The translations under genes and the position numbers were made by a program. From Bacillota bacterium (GTDB lineage: Bacteria > Bacillota > Sulfobacillia > JAJYWN01 > JAJZPE01), in NCBI GenBank assembly GCA_021787335.1, contig JAJYMC010000062.1, positions 186,398 to 250,397 on the forward strand: a DNA stretch of 64,000 nucleotides. The letters run 5' to 3'. Shown piece after piece: positions 17,647 through 26,028 of the stretch; positions within the stretch are counted from its first letter, which is position 1; each line of letters begins with the position of its first letter. The notes below the pieces were generated by a model. It made no database searches. It had not been told where the DNA came from and saw only the letters and a program-made list of their open reading frames with translations.

Positions 17647-19582
17647 AACGACCAGTTCCATGCTGAAAGCGGCCTTGGCCGAACTTAGCGATTCTCAACG
17701 TGAGGCGGCGGAATGGAGCAGGGGTCCGCTATTGGTGCTCGCGGGGCCGGGCTCCGGGAAGACGCGCGTCCTTACCGCTCGTATCGCCCGAATCCTCGAT
17801 TCCACGCGGGACAGGCCGTTCCGTATCCTCGGGCTCACCTTCACCAACAAAGCGGCCGACGAGATGCGCGTTCGGGTGGAGCGCTTGGTGCCTGGTCAGG
17901 AACGCCGCCTTTTCCTCGGCACGTTCCACTCGTTCTGCGCCGATGTGCTGAGGCAACACGGGGTACATGTAGGAATCAAGCCGGATTACAGAATCTACTC
18001 ATCAACCGACGACATCGCGGCCATCATGCAGGAGGCCGTGGCCAAGGCCTCGCGGGTCAACGGGTCCGTGTTGCCCACCGATACCACCCTCCAGCCCATC
18101 ATCGACAACCTCAGAGCCCTCCTGGTGTCGCCGGAAGAGGTTCCAGCGCGTCTGCACGACCAGGAACTGGCCGGGCGCGTCATGGTGGTCTACCAGGCCT
18201 ACGAGGAGCAACTGAAAGCGGCCAACGCCCTGGACTTCAACTCCTTGCTCTATCACGCGTGCGAGCTCTTCGGTAAGTACCCGGCCCTGGGCAAGCAGTA
18301 CCGGACGGTCTACCAATACTGGTGTGTGGATGAGTTCCAGGACACCAATCACGCCCAGTACACTCTGCTCAAGCTCATGGCGGGTGGTGTGTTCAGGGAG
18401 GTCTTCGTGGTAGCCGACGACGATCAGATCATCTACCAGTGGAACGGTGCCAGCTACCAGAGGATTGAGAACCTCATCTCCGACTTCCAGCCCCAGGTCC
18501 TTCAGCTGCCGGTTAATTACCGTTGCCCGGCCGAAGTGGTCGACCTGGCAAACCGGCTGATCAGTCATAACCTACTCCGAACGAGAGACAAAGAGCCCCT
18601 CCAGGCCGTCCGTGAGCGGGCCCCCGTGTTTGGGAGCGTTATCCGCATCTCCGTGCTGGATTCGGACCGTGACGAGGCCGAGTTCGTGGCCGCCGATATC
18701 GCTGACCGGCACCGGGATGACCTGGGCCGGGTGGCCGTGCTGGGACGGAACCGGTCACTGCTGGAAGGAGTCAAGGGGGCTCTCCAAAGCCAGGGCATCA
18801 GAGCGGTCATCGCCCAGAGGCGCGACAGTTTCGCCAGCGCTCCTTTCATCTGGATGCACTCATGCCTGCGCCAGAGCAACAACCGTGTTGATGCTCGGAA
18901 TCTCGAATCCCTGGTGGGTTCGTTCAACCAGATATCGGGTCTTGAGATATCCGTCTCCGACCTTGTGGCGACGGCTCGAGCGAAGCACGGTGACCTCCTG
19001 AGGGAATGGGCCGATACCACAAAGGCCCAAGCCGTCGACACCGACGTTAGGGAAGCCGCGGTCAACGTATCGGAGCTGCTTGTTCAAGGCGCAGATTACA
19101 AGGGTTTCGTCGACCGCTCCTTGGCGTGGTTTCGAAAGTTGGCGCCGGATAGTGGGACCCAGGAGCAGTTTGCCGGGTTCAGTGACGACTTGCGGGTCTG
19201 GACCGAACTGAGCAAGGACATCAGGGCAAGCCTCGGTGTCGCGCCATCCCTCCAGAACTTCCTGCAGGAGCTGGACCTCAGGTCCAAGGAACCTCCGGCT
19301 GACGCCTCCACGGTGACCCTGATGACCATCCACGGCGCGAAGGGCAAGGAATTCGACCATGTTTACCTCATCGGCTTGGCCGAGGATGTCATTCCCTCTT
19401 TCCAGAGCAAACGCCGGGGTGACCGCAGCCCGGAGATGGAGGAGGAACGGCGCAACTGCTTCGTGGCCATCACGAGGGCTCAGAAGACCCTGACCCTGAC
19501 CCGGGCCAGAAAATACCACGGCTGGGCCAAGGAGCCGTCCCGCTTCATTCGAGAGATGGGTCTGGCGCCAGGGCGGGAATGA
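17639..19582 (+). CDS. gajB: Gabija protein GajB: UvrD/Rep-like superfamily 1 helicase
   Basis: 647 residues from ATG 17639 inside the gajA end (ATGCTTGA overlap). Helicase motifs: Walker A GPGSGKT near 36, LTFTNKAADEM (Ia), DEFQDT near 231 (II), DDQIIYQWNGA (III), NYRCP (IV), MTIHGAKGKEFDHVY (V) and FVAITRAQ (VI). In Gabija the helicase-like subunit binds the GajA tetramer and responds to DNA ends and nucleotide depletion. UvrD-type repair helicases are the alternative, but the overlapping gajA settles the assignment. Confidence 0.9.
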   Translation: MLETTSSMLKAALAELSDSQREAAEWSRGPLLVLAGPGSGKTRVLTARIARILDSTRDRPFRILGLTFTNKAADEMRVRVERLVPGQERRLFLGTFHSFCADVLRQHGVHVGIKPDYRIYSSTDDIAAIMQEAVAKASRVNGSVLPTDTTLQPIIDNLRALLVSPEEVPARLHDQELAGRVMVVYQAYEEQLKAANALDFNSLLYHACELFGKYPALGKQYRTVYQYWCVDEFQDTNHAQYTLLKLMAGGVFREVFVVADDDQIIYQWNGASYQRIENLISDFQPQVLQLPVNYRCPAEVVDLANRLISHNLLRTRDKEPLQAVRERAPVFGSVIRISVLDSDRDEAEFVAADIADRHRDDLGRVAVLGRNRSLLEGVKGALQSQGIRAVIAQRRDSFASAPFIWMHSCLRQSNNRVDARNLESLVGSFNQISGLEISVSDLVATARAKHGDLLREWADTTKAQAVDTDVREAAVNVSELLVQGADYKGFVDRSLAWFRKLAPDSGTQEQFAGFSDDLRVWTELSKDIRASLGVAPSLQNFLQELDLRSKEPPADASTVTLMTIHGAKGKEFDHVYLIGLAEDVIPSFQSKRRGDRSPEMEEERRNCFVAITRAQKTLTLTRARKYHGWAKEPSRFIREMGLAPGRE

Positions 19583-19687
19583 GCCGCGCGGGCCTCCGGA
19601 ACCACAGCTCAGCACTCCCAGAACCACAGCTCAACACCTAGGACTTTGTAACCTGAGCCAGCTTCGGGTTTTTCGGGAAGACACACA

Positions 19688-19719
19688 AGGCGGATGCACG
19701 GCGCACCCGCCTTGGACAT
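19688..19719. terminator. Hairpin between convergent genes, with a short tandem repeat before it
   Basis: CAAGGCGG (from about 19688) pairs with CCGCCTTG (to about 19718). It sits between gajB and the convergent small membrane gene. Upstream, near 19598-19640, GGAACCACAGCTCAGCACTC is followed by an imperfect second copy, a two-unit tandem repeat of about 22 bases. Confidence 0.45.
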
Positions 19720-19745
19720 TAGCCTGATGTTTCCCAACCGGCAAG

Positions 19746-20066
19746 CTACCTCCTGAACAACAGCCAGAACAGCCCATACACCCCGATGATGGCCCCGGCC
19801 ACGGCCAGGAAGTAGGGGAGAAGGATCTGGAACATGGCGATGGCGAAGGCCAGGGCGTCGAGCCAGCTGAGCTGGATCGGCTCCTCGGCCTTGTTCTCCT
19901 CGCCGCTGCCGGCGGCATCCGACCCCGGCTTGTCCGAGGCTGTACCGGGCTTGACCGCGTCCGCGCCGGCCCCGCCGGCCTCGTTGCGCAGAAGTCTCCG
20001 GGGCGGGTCGGGCCACAGTTGGTCGCGGTCACGGGTGGGCCATTTCCACCAGGGGCGGTTGGGCAT
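19746..20066 (-). CDS. Small hypothetical protein with C-terminal membrane segments
   Basis: 106 residues from ATG 20066 with AAAGGATA upstream. The N-terminus is tryptophan/proline-rich (RPWWKWPTRDRDQLW). A Gly/Ala-rich acidic linker (about 40-65) leads to ALAFAIAMFQILLPYFLAVAGAIIGVYGLFWLLF, one or two helices. No family recognised. Confidence 0.55.
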   Translation of the reverse strand: MPNRPWWKWPTRDRDQLWPDPPRRLLRNEAGGAGADAVKPGTASDKPGSDAAGSGEENKAEEPIQLSWLDALAFAIAMFQILLPYFLAVAGAIIGVYGLFWLLFRR

Positions 20067-20192
20067 CGGGTTATCCTTTCGCGATGCGGGATAGGTCAAG
20101 CCGTGGGAGCCACCGAGGGGGCCACCTCCGGGCCCCCGGCGCCGCGGCGCCCCACGACTCCCCATACTTCGTTGTCCTTCGACGTTTTCCTA

Positions 20193-21302
20193 TCAGCCGG
20201 TCGGCGACTCCCGCGGCACCGGACCACCGAATCGCAGCCGCATGAGCGCCCCGAGCCACTGCAGGAGGGGCAGGTCGGTGGAGAGAAACCAGCTCCGGAA
20301 GGGCAGAGCGGCCATCGTCGCGACAAAGTGGTCCTGGTCGGCGGCGGTCAGGCCGTTGATGAACCGGCGCAGGGCGAGGCGGCTCTCGCGGCGGGTCGCC
20401 GCCCCGGGGATGCCCGTGTAGGGCCGCCCCTCGACGATGGCCTGGGCCGCCTCGAAGCCGCTGATCAGCGCCTGGACCTGACCGAACCCGGCCAGGGGGT
20501 CCATGCAGCCGCCGGAGTTGCCGGTCAAGATGAACCGGCCTTCCTGGCACCGCTCCGGGTAGCCGATGGAGTAGCCATTGACCTGGCTGCCCCCGAGCGG
20601 CCGGTGGGAGAACCCCCGGGCCTCCAGGACGCGGATGAAGTTGTCCTGCTGCCTGGAGTGCTCTTCCTCGGAGACGTCGGGACCGAAGGTGGCGGCCATG
20701 GCCGTGCTCCCACGCCACGGCAGGATGTACCCGTAGCCCTGTCCGGCCAAAGCCGGGTCCAGCCATACGTGGACCTCATCGGGGGCCACCGACCCCTCGA
20801 TGACCCAGGCCGACCCCCGCAGGGAGGCGACCTCGTGCCACAGGCCGAGCCGCTTCGGCACCGTCTCCTGGCCTTCGGCCACGACCACGACGTCGAACTC
20901 AGGCCCGAGGGTCAACGGGTCGACTCGCTCGCCGAAGCGGATGGGCGCCTTGACGAGCCGCGCGAGCTGTTTCTCCCAAGCTCCCTCCTGGTTGCCGCGG
21001 AGGTCGAGGTGGCCAATCGGGCCGCGGAAGACGGCCTCGGCGTGAGGGCTGTGGAGGACGAGGCGGCGGATAGGCGAGGGCGTCCAGAGGTCCAGGCCAT
21101 AGTGCCGCCGAAAATACTGGACAGCGTCGCCCACCGGCTGGTCGTAGGCGCGCAGGAAGACTTCGACGTTCGGGAAGCGCCCCCCGACCACGTCGTGCCG
21201 CTCAAAGATGACCGGCTCGATGCCGTGGCGCTCCAGTCCGATGGCGCAGGCCAGGCCGGAGAATCCGGCTCCGATGATGGCGACCTTTGGCCCCTTGCTC
21301 AT
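20193..21302 (-). CDS. FAD-dependent oxidoreductase (geranylgeranyl-reductase-like)
   Basis: 369 residues from ATG 21302, preceded by GGGGTGG. The N-terminal Rossmann motif IIGAGFSGLACAIGL is followed by the acidic residue of IFERHDVVGGR. The second FAD motif is GNSGGCMDPLAGFGQVQALISG, with the Asp that contacts the flavin. Layout fits the PHBH/geranylgeranyl-reductase group, which reduces isoprenoid double bonds or hydroxylates aromatics. The substrate is not predictable. Confidence 0.75.
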   Translation of the reverse strand: MSKGPKVAIIGAGFSGLACAIGLERHGIEPVIFERHDVVGGRFPNVEVFLRAYDQPVGDAVQYFRRHYGLDLWTPSPIRRLVLHSPHAEAVFRGPIGHLDLRGNQEGAWEKQLARLVKAPIRFGERVDPLTLGPEFDVVVVAEGQETVPKRLGLWHEVASLRGSAWVIEGSVAPDEVHVWLDPALAGQGYGYILPWRGSTAMAATFGPDVSEEEHSRQQDNFIRVLEARGFSHRPLGGSQVNGYSIGYPERCQEGRFILTGNSGGCMDPLAGFGQVQALISGFEAAQAIVEGRPYTGIPGAATRRESRLALRRFINGLTAADQDHFVATMAALPFRSWFLSTDLPLLQWLGALMRLRFGGPVPRESPTG

Positions 21303-21407
21303 GACGACCACCCCGATTGGCAGTGGCCTCTGTCAGGCAGCAGCTTCTTCATAAACAGTAGCCTTTGACGCGACGGCCGTGTCAATGCCACGGAAGCGAG
21401 GTTCGAC

Positions 21408-22460
21408 ATGAAACCACGGGTTTTGAGAAAAGGCGACACCATCGGCATCATCAGCCCGTCATCGGGGGCGGCGGGCCTCTTCCCGCACCGCGTCGAGCGG
21501 GGCCGGGCGGCCCTCGAGAGCCTTGGCTTCCGGGTCGTCCTGGCCGAGCACGCGATGGGTCGCCGCGGTTGGGTCTCGGGCACGCCCGAGGAACGCGCGG
21601 CCGACCTCCACCGGATGTTCGCCGACCCGGACGTCAAGGCCGTCATGGCGGCCATCGGCGGCGACCACTCGGGCCAACTCCTTCCGCACCTTGACTTCGA
21701 CCTCATCGCCGCCAACCCCAAGGTCTTCGTCGGCTTCTCCGACGTCACCGTGCTCAACCTGGCCATCCACGCCCGGACCGGCCTCGTCACCTTCAACGGG
21801 CCGACCCTGATGACCGATTTCGCCGAGTTCCCGGAGCCGCCCGCCTACAGCGTCGAGCACTTCCTGAGGGCTGTCGCGGAGCCTATCGGCGGGGGCGCCC
21901 CTATCGGCGAAGCCGTGCCAACGCCCGCCCCCATCGGCGACCTGGCGCCCGCGCCGGGCTGGACAGACGAGTTCCTCGACTGGGGCACCAAGGCAGACCT
22001 GACCCGCCCGCGTGCCCTGAAGCCCTCGTCCGGCTGGACCTGGCTCAAGTCGGGACGCGGCGAGGGACCGCTGCTCGGCGGCTGCATCGAGTCGATGCAG
22101 CACCTGCGCGGCACACCGTACTGGCCGGACTTCCACGGCGCCCTGCTCTTCCTGGAGACCTCCGAGGACAAGCCCAGCTCCGCCTGGGTCGACGGAGTCC
22201 TCGCCGATTACGAGAACATGGGCGTCCTCGCAGCCGCCAGCGGGCTACTCTTCGCGCGGCCATACGGCTACGATGAAGAGGAGCGTGAGGCCCTGCGCCG
22301 GGTGATCCTCGAGCGCACCCGGGCCTATTCCTTCCCGGTCCTGGCCGACGTGGACTTCGGCCACACCTCGCCAATGCTGACCCTGCCCGTCGGCGTCCGG
22401 GCGGTCCTGGACGCCGATGCCCGCCGCTTCGCCATCACCGAGGCGGCTGTCGATGGGTGA
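21408..22460 (+). CDS. S66-family LD-carboxypeptidase / MccF-like serine peptidase
   Basis: 350 residues. The N-terminus KGDTIGIISPSSG is typical of the family. The nucleophile elbow reads AIGGDHSGQLLPHLDFD, where most members have GGxxSNRLL. The remaining catalytic Glu and His are expected in the C-terminal half (for example LLFLETSED and VDFGHTSPML). Members recycle murein tetrapeptides or cleave microcin-C-type nucleotide peptides and so confer self-resistance. The insertion around 155-200 resembles MccF-type loops more than LdcA. Confidence 0.82.
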   Translation: MKPRVLRKGDTIGIISPSSGAAGLFPHRVERGRAALESLGFRVVLAEHAMGRRGWVSGTPEERAADLHRMFADPDVKAVMAAIGGDHSGQLLPHLDFDLIAANPKVFVGFSDVTVLNLAIHARTGLVTFNGPTLMTDFAEFPEPPAYSVEHFLRAVAEPIGGGAPIGEAVPTPAPIGDLAPAPGWTDEFLDWGTKADLTRPRALKPSSGWTWLKSGRGEGPLLGGCIESMQHLRGTPYWPDFHGALLFLETSEDKPSSAWVDGVLADYENMGVLAAASGLLFARPYGYDEEEREALRRVILERTRAYSFPVLADVDFGHTSPMLTLPVGVRAVLDADARRFAITEAAVDG

Positions 22461-22488
22461 GTCTCAGTCCAAACGCCCCGAGAATGAA

Positions 22489-22530
22489 AAGGCCTTCCGT
22501 GCTGACGGAGGGCCTTCACTGTCCCCATTG
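22489..22530. terminator. Bidirectional terminator between convergent genes
   Basis: GAAAAGGCCTTCCGT is followed by ACGGAGGGCCTTCACT. The AAGGCCTTCCGT/ACGGAGGGCCTT arms form a near-perfect stem between the S66 peptidase and the methyltransferase. Confidence 0.6.
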
Positions 22531-22588
22531 GTATATACGAGTATATATTCCCCGGCCCCCTCGGTCGTCGCCGAAGGGAACTCAAGAG

Positions 22589-23332
22589 CTACTTGCGCCC
22601 GATGGTCATCGTCCAGAAGGCGCCCCGTCTGACCATCCATTCGGTGAACGGCGAGGCCTCCATCATCTCTTCGATCTCGGACGGGACGTAGCTGGCCAGG
22701 GCCGAGCCGGTCGGCTCGTTGAGCCGCCGCAAGCCCTTGGGCAAGAAGACGCGCCGGGCGAAGGCGAAGAGCCAGTAGAATAAGTTGAGCGCGTCCCGCC
22801 TGACATCGAAGACGAGGAAGCGGCCGCCGGGCTTCAGGGCGCGGTGGAACTCCCTGAACACGGCCGCCGGGTCGGACCAGTGGTGAAGGGAGAGGGTGCT
22901 GACGATGAACCCGACCGAGCCGTCGGCGAAGGGCAGACCCGCGGCATCTCCCCGGACGAACCTGGTCCGGCCGAGTCCGAGGGCCGCCATGTTGGCGGCG
23001 GCGACCTGGGTCATCTCTTCGGACAGGTCGACGCCGATGATCTGCTCGTCGGGGAACTCCCGGGCCAGGACGGCGACCAGATAACCAGGGCCGCACCCGA
23101 CGTCGACGATGGGACTTTCGGGCTTGAGCCGTCTCAACTCGCGGGCGACCATCCTTCGGATCAGTCGGAACTGGGGCGTGCGGCTGACCCGGTCATAGGC
23201 CCGCGCCGCTTCGGGGTCCTCGATTCCTTCGAGGCTGGCCTGCCTGGCGAAGCGGGGCCTGGTCAGGGCTTGGCCGACCAAGAAGGCGAGGATAACGGCG
23301 ACGATCCAATCCTGAACCCTCAGGCTATCCAT
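22589..23332 (-). CDS. Class I SAM-dependent methyltransferase
   Basis: 247 residues. An N-terminal hydrophobic helix (IVAVILAFLVGQAL) suggests membrane attachment. Motif I is VDVGCGPGYLVAVLA, followed by IIGVDLSEEM (acidic loop), RGDAAGLPFAD and the post-II motif LSLHHWSDP. This is the UbiE/MerA-like Methyltransf_11 fold. The acceptor is unknown; a lipid or quinone would fit the membrane helix. Confidence 0.8.
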   Translation of the reverse strand: MDSLRVQDWIVAVILAFLVGQALTRPRFARQASLEGIEDPEAARAYDRVSRTPQFRLIRRMVARELRRLKPESPIVDVGCGPGYLVAVLAREFPDEQIIGVDLSEEMTQVAAANMAALGLGRTRFVRGDAAGLPFADGSVGFIVSTLSLHHWSDPAAVFREFHRALKPGGRFLVFDVRRDALNLFYWLFAFARRVFLPKGLRRLNEPTGSALASYVPSEIEEMMEASPFTEWMVRRGAFWTMTIGRK

Positions 23333-23412
23333 GGGCTCACCCCCATGGAACCACTTCTATGCGCGGAGCCGCCTATCCTGCGCGCTCCGTGGTTGGCCCG
23401 AAGAGCTGGCTC

Positions 23413-23757
23413 CTAGGATGACCGCAGTCGCTTGAAGACTTCCGCCCGCTCCTCGTCGGTCATCCCGCGGGTGGTTATGGCGACGTCGGTGACGCCGGGG
23501 AGGGCCTTGACGGCCTGCTTCGCGTTGTTGGACATGTATTCGGTGAGCGGGCAGCCCGGCACCGTCAGGGCCAGGACGAACGAGACATTGCCGCCGTCGA
23601 TGTTGAGGTCCTTGACCATCTGCAAGTCCACGATGGACCGGCCGATCTCCGGGTCGTCGACCTTCTCGAGGGCCTTCATGACCTGGTCCTCGGTCACTTG
23701 GCCGCCACCGTTCGGGGTATGGTGTCCATGTGTGTTGGGCGTCGTGTTCTCTGGCAA
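23413..23757 (-). CDS. MIP18/DUF59-family Fe-S assembly protein (SufT/PaaD-like)
   Basis: 114 residues. After a His/Gly/Asn-rich tail, the domain starts VMKALEKVDDPEIGRSIVDL and continues with LTVPGCPLTEYM, which holds the reactive Cys. These proteins help mature Fe-S enzymes. In many organisms the domain is fused to an Mrp/NBP35 ATPase, but here it stands alone. Confidence 0.85.
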   Translation of the reverse strand: MPENTTPNTHGHHTPNGGGQVTEDQVMKALEKVDDPEIGRSIVDLQMVKDLNIDGGNVSFVLALTVPGCPLTEYMSNNAKQAVKALPGVTDVAITTRGMTDEERAEVFKRLRSS

Positions 23758-23835
23758 ACTGAACCCTCCTTAATGAGCAATCCCCGTTCGAGGGTAAGTG
23801 TTCCCTCGCCACGGGGATTGATTGCGTCAACCGGG

Positions 23836-24132
23836 TCATTTCTGGGTGAACTCGAAGCGCCCGCCGAACTCTTTCAGCACTCGGTCAAGGACGGCGATGG
23901 TCTCGGCGGGCTGTCCCGGCCCGCTCCGCAGAGCCCGGCGGAACATCGGGGCCAGGTCGGGAGCGAAGGACTCCAGGTCCGCAAGGACGCGCTTCGTAGC
24001 CTCCTGCCAGCGCCGGGACTTAGCGTACAAAGCGTTCAAGGCCTTTCGTAAGGCATCCTGGCAGATGAGGGCCGCGGTGGCTTCGTCAACCGCGCCGTCC
24101 GTGCCGCCCGGATAGCGCTTCTCCAAATCCAT
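23836..24132 (-). pseudogene. C-terminal helical part of a frameshifted nucleotidyltransferase
   Basis: 98 residues in the frame opened at ATG 24132, helical and basic (CQDALRKALNALYAKSRRWQEATKRVL), resembling the helical domain that follows the catalytic domain of aminoglycoside-type nucleotidyltransferases. Adding one base to the CCC run near 24146 joins it in frame to the upstream catalytic part (…RPPFAVP then LTTDLMDLEKRY). It is best read as one gene of about 196 codons split by a 1-base deletion. Confidence 0.6.
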
Positions 24133-24143
24133 CAGGTCGGTGG

Positions 24144-24428
24144 TCAGGGAACGGCGAAGGGCGGCCTGACTCGCCAGCGCTCTTCCCTCCGCCGCTCGAG
24201 GTCCACCCGCGAGGCCAAGTGCTTGTGGATGTGGACGCCGTCGCGGATGGATGAGCGTGTCATCCTACCCTCGATGGCCGAATCGATGACCATGAGCTCG
24301 ATGTCGCTGGCCGGGCCATAGTCGGCGCGGGCGACGGAGCCGAAGATGGCGATACCCTGAGTTGTTGGGACAGACAGGAGGTCGGACACCTCGGCACGGA
24401 GTGCTCTAGCCAGGACGGGGGTATTCAC
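24144..24428 (-). pseudogene. MNT-type nucleotidyltransferase, catalytic part (frameshifted)
   Basis: 94 residues from GTG 24428. The active-site motif is IFGSVARADYGPASDIELMVID: the SDxD motif reads SDIE, so the second Asp is Glu. The frame ends at WRVRPPFAVP, exactly where a +1 correction leads into the helical domain downstream. It begins 22 bases after the jetD stop on the same strand, so it probably shares the Wadjet transcript. Either a decayed accessory gene or a sequencing indel. Confidence 0.65.
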
Positions 24429-24450
24429 AGGAGGTAAGGAAACAGACTTC

Positions 24451-26028
24451 TCACAATCTGTCGTTGTAACTCACCTTCTTCGGGCTTGGCCCCCCGGCCT
24501 GGGCTATCAGCCCCAGTTGATGGAGGATGGTCTCCTGCAACCTCGCCAGTCCGCCCATCTGCGCTTCCTGTTCAACCTTGGCGCCCAACGCCAGGATCGT
24601 TCTGATCCACTCCGCTTCCCCCGCCGGAAGATCCCCGCGTGCCAGCAGGTGCTCCAGTTCCATCCGTTCCTCGGCGGTAAGCGGTATGCCCGTGACGGCC
24701 CCGCCGATGAACTCCAGCGTGGAGCCGATTCGGGTCAGGGGAATTCCATGCTCCTTGAAGACGTGCTCGACCGCGACGAAGATCCGGTGGCCGCCCAAAT
24801 CGAGGTCGGTCCAGATGAAGCCGGGAACGGGCCGTGCGGCGAGGACCTTGTGGAGAAGCGCCGTCTCCGCCCGCCCGATAAAGCCACCGGCGTAGAGCAT
24901 AAGAACCCGGCCGACCAGCGGAAGGTCTTCCCGTGCCAGCGCCTCAAAAGGGGTCAAGTTTTCAACGATAAGGACCGCGTCGGCTTCATTGCGGGTGACC
25001 TTCACGCTGGAGACCGTTTTCAACGTAAGGCAGGCGTAATCCGCGACCGCGTCGAGGCGGACCGCGCCTTGGCCGCCGGGCAACTCATACTCTACCGGCC
25101 CGACGGCCCGGAGAATCGGTTGGTGCTCGTAAACACCCCATTCCTCAAGGTTCACCCCAAGGCGGTTGAGGTCGCTCCGCAGCGCGGCCAGGGACTTGCT
25201 GTCGCCGGTGACGCGGACCGACAGCTCACGAAGGGGTAGATCCTCCCCGCGGGCCGAGGCCTCTAAGGCCTCTGTCAGCGCCAGCCAGAGCTGGCGGTAC
25301 TTGCGCCTGCCGCACTTCGCCACGACGGCCCCTTCCGGTCCACCGGTCAGGTCCGGAGAGAGCCCGCCTTCGATGGCCTCGCGGTGGCGGCCGGCCAGGT
25401 CAGCCCAAGACTGGGACTCGGGTCGATCAGCCAGAGCGGCCAATCGCAGGGTGATACCCTCCATGAAGGTCAGCGTCTGATGGTCGAGGGCTCCCAACCG
25501 GCGCACCCCCAACGCTCCCGCGAGGGCCTCCGCGATGGCCGGCGTGACCAGGACCTCCCGCAGTTCAAGGGGTCTGGTCAGGCCCTGGCGCCGATAGACC
25601 AAATCGAACAGACCCTCGCGGGCCAGTCGGGAGAAAAGCGCGTCGAGGGTCGTCAGCTTGGCTAGCGCGGGCGGGGCGGACCGCAGGAGGGCGTAAACGC
25701 TACAGTGGAGGTGCCCGGGCAGGTCGGGCTCGGACATGGCCTCGGCGCCGACGGCTCGACTCGCCGGCCGAGCCAGCCGCACGAGAGCCCTGATCACCGC
25801 CTGCTCGCTTTCCGGCAGGGAGAGGCACACCTGCGCGGCCCGGTCAGCGGCCGCCGGTCGGTGGGCGGAGCGGACCAGGCCCACATCGGCTCGGCGCTCC
25901 GAGACACGGTATCGTCCGCACTCGCAGAACCTCGCCCGGACGATCCGCGATTCGAGGAATTCGCCTGAGGCCGAGGGCTCCAGGCGGTGAAGGCGCTCTT
26001 TCGTGAACTTACAGACGTGTTCCGTCAT
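24451..26028 (-). CDS. jetD: Wadjet protein JetD: TOPRIM-containing nuclease subunit (DUF2220-like)
   Basis: 525 residues; its ATG overlaps the end of jetC by 20 bases. The C-terminal third carries LIVENLTPFEAL (Glu about 356) and FIWTDLDLGGHRIF (Asp about 408 and 410), the TOPRIM acidic residues of JetD. The N-terminal part has scattered cysteines (C6, C34, C36) and no fold I recognise. JetD is recruited after JetABC loop extrusion stalls on a small circular DNA and cleaves it. DUF2220 similarity suggests a type I or III rather than a type II Wadjet; I cannot fix the subtype. Confidence 0.8.
   Translation of the reverse strand: MTEHVCKFTKERLHRLEPSASGEFLESRIVRARFCECGRYRVSERRADVGLVRSAHRPAAADRAAQVCLSLPESEQAVIRALVRLARPASRAVGAEAMSEPDLPGHLHCSVYALLRSAPPALAKLTTLDALFSRLAREGLFDLVYRRQGLTRPLELREVLVTPAIAEALAGALGVRRLGALDHQTLTFMEGITLRLAALADRPESQSWADLAGRHREAIEGGLSPDLTGGPEGAVVAKCGRRKYRQLWLALTEALEASARGEDLPLRELSVRVTGDSKSLAALRSDLNRLGVNLEEWGVYEHQPILRAVGPVEYELPGGQGAVRLDAVADYACLTLKTVSSVKVTRNEADAVLIVENLTPFEALAREDLPLVGRVLMLYAGGFIGRAETALLHKVLAARPVPGFIWTDLDLGGHRIFVAVEHVFKEHGIPLTRIGSTLEFIGGAVTGIPLTAEERMELEHLLARGDLPAGEAEWIRTILALGAKVEQEAQMGGLARLQETILHQLGLIAQAGGPSPKKVSYNDRL

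Noticed and set aside
17639..19582. UvrD/PcrA repair helicase as the identity of the helicase gene
   Set aside because: Motifs alone would allow it, but the 8-base overlap with an OLD-TOPRIM gene is the Gabija arrangement.
20019..21368. A 449-codon open frame opposite the FAD oxidoreductase
   Set aside because: No RBS or motifs; the minus-strand protein has two FAD motifs.
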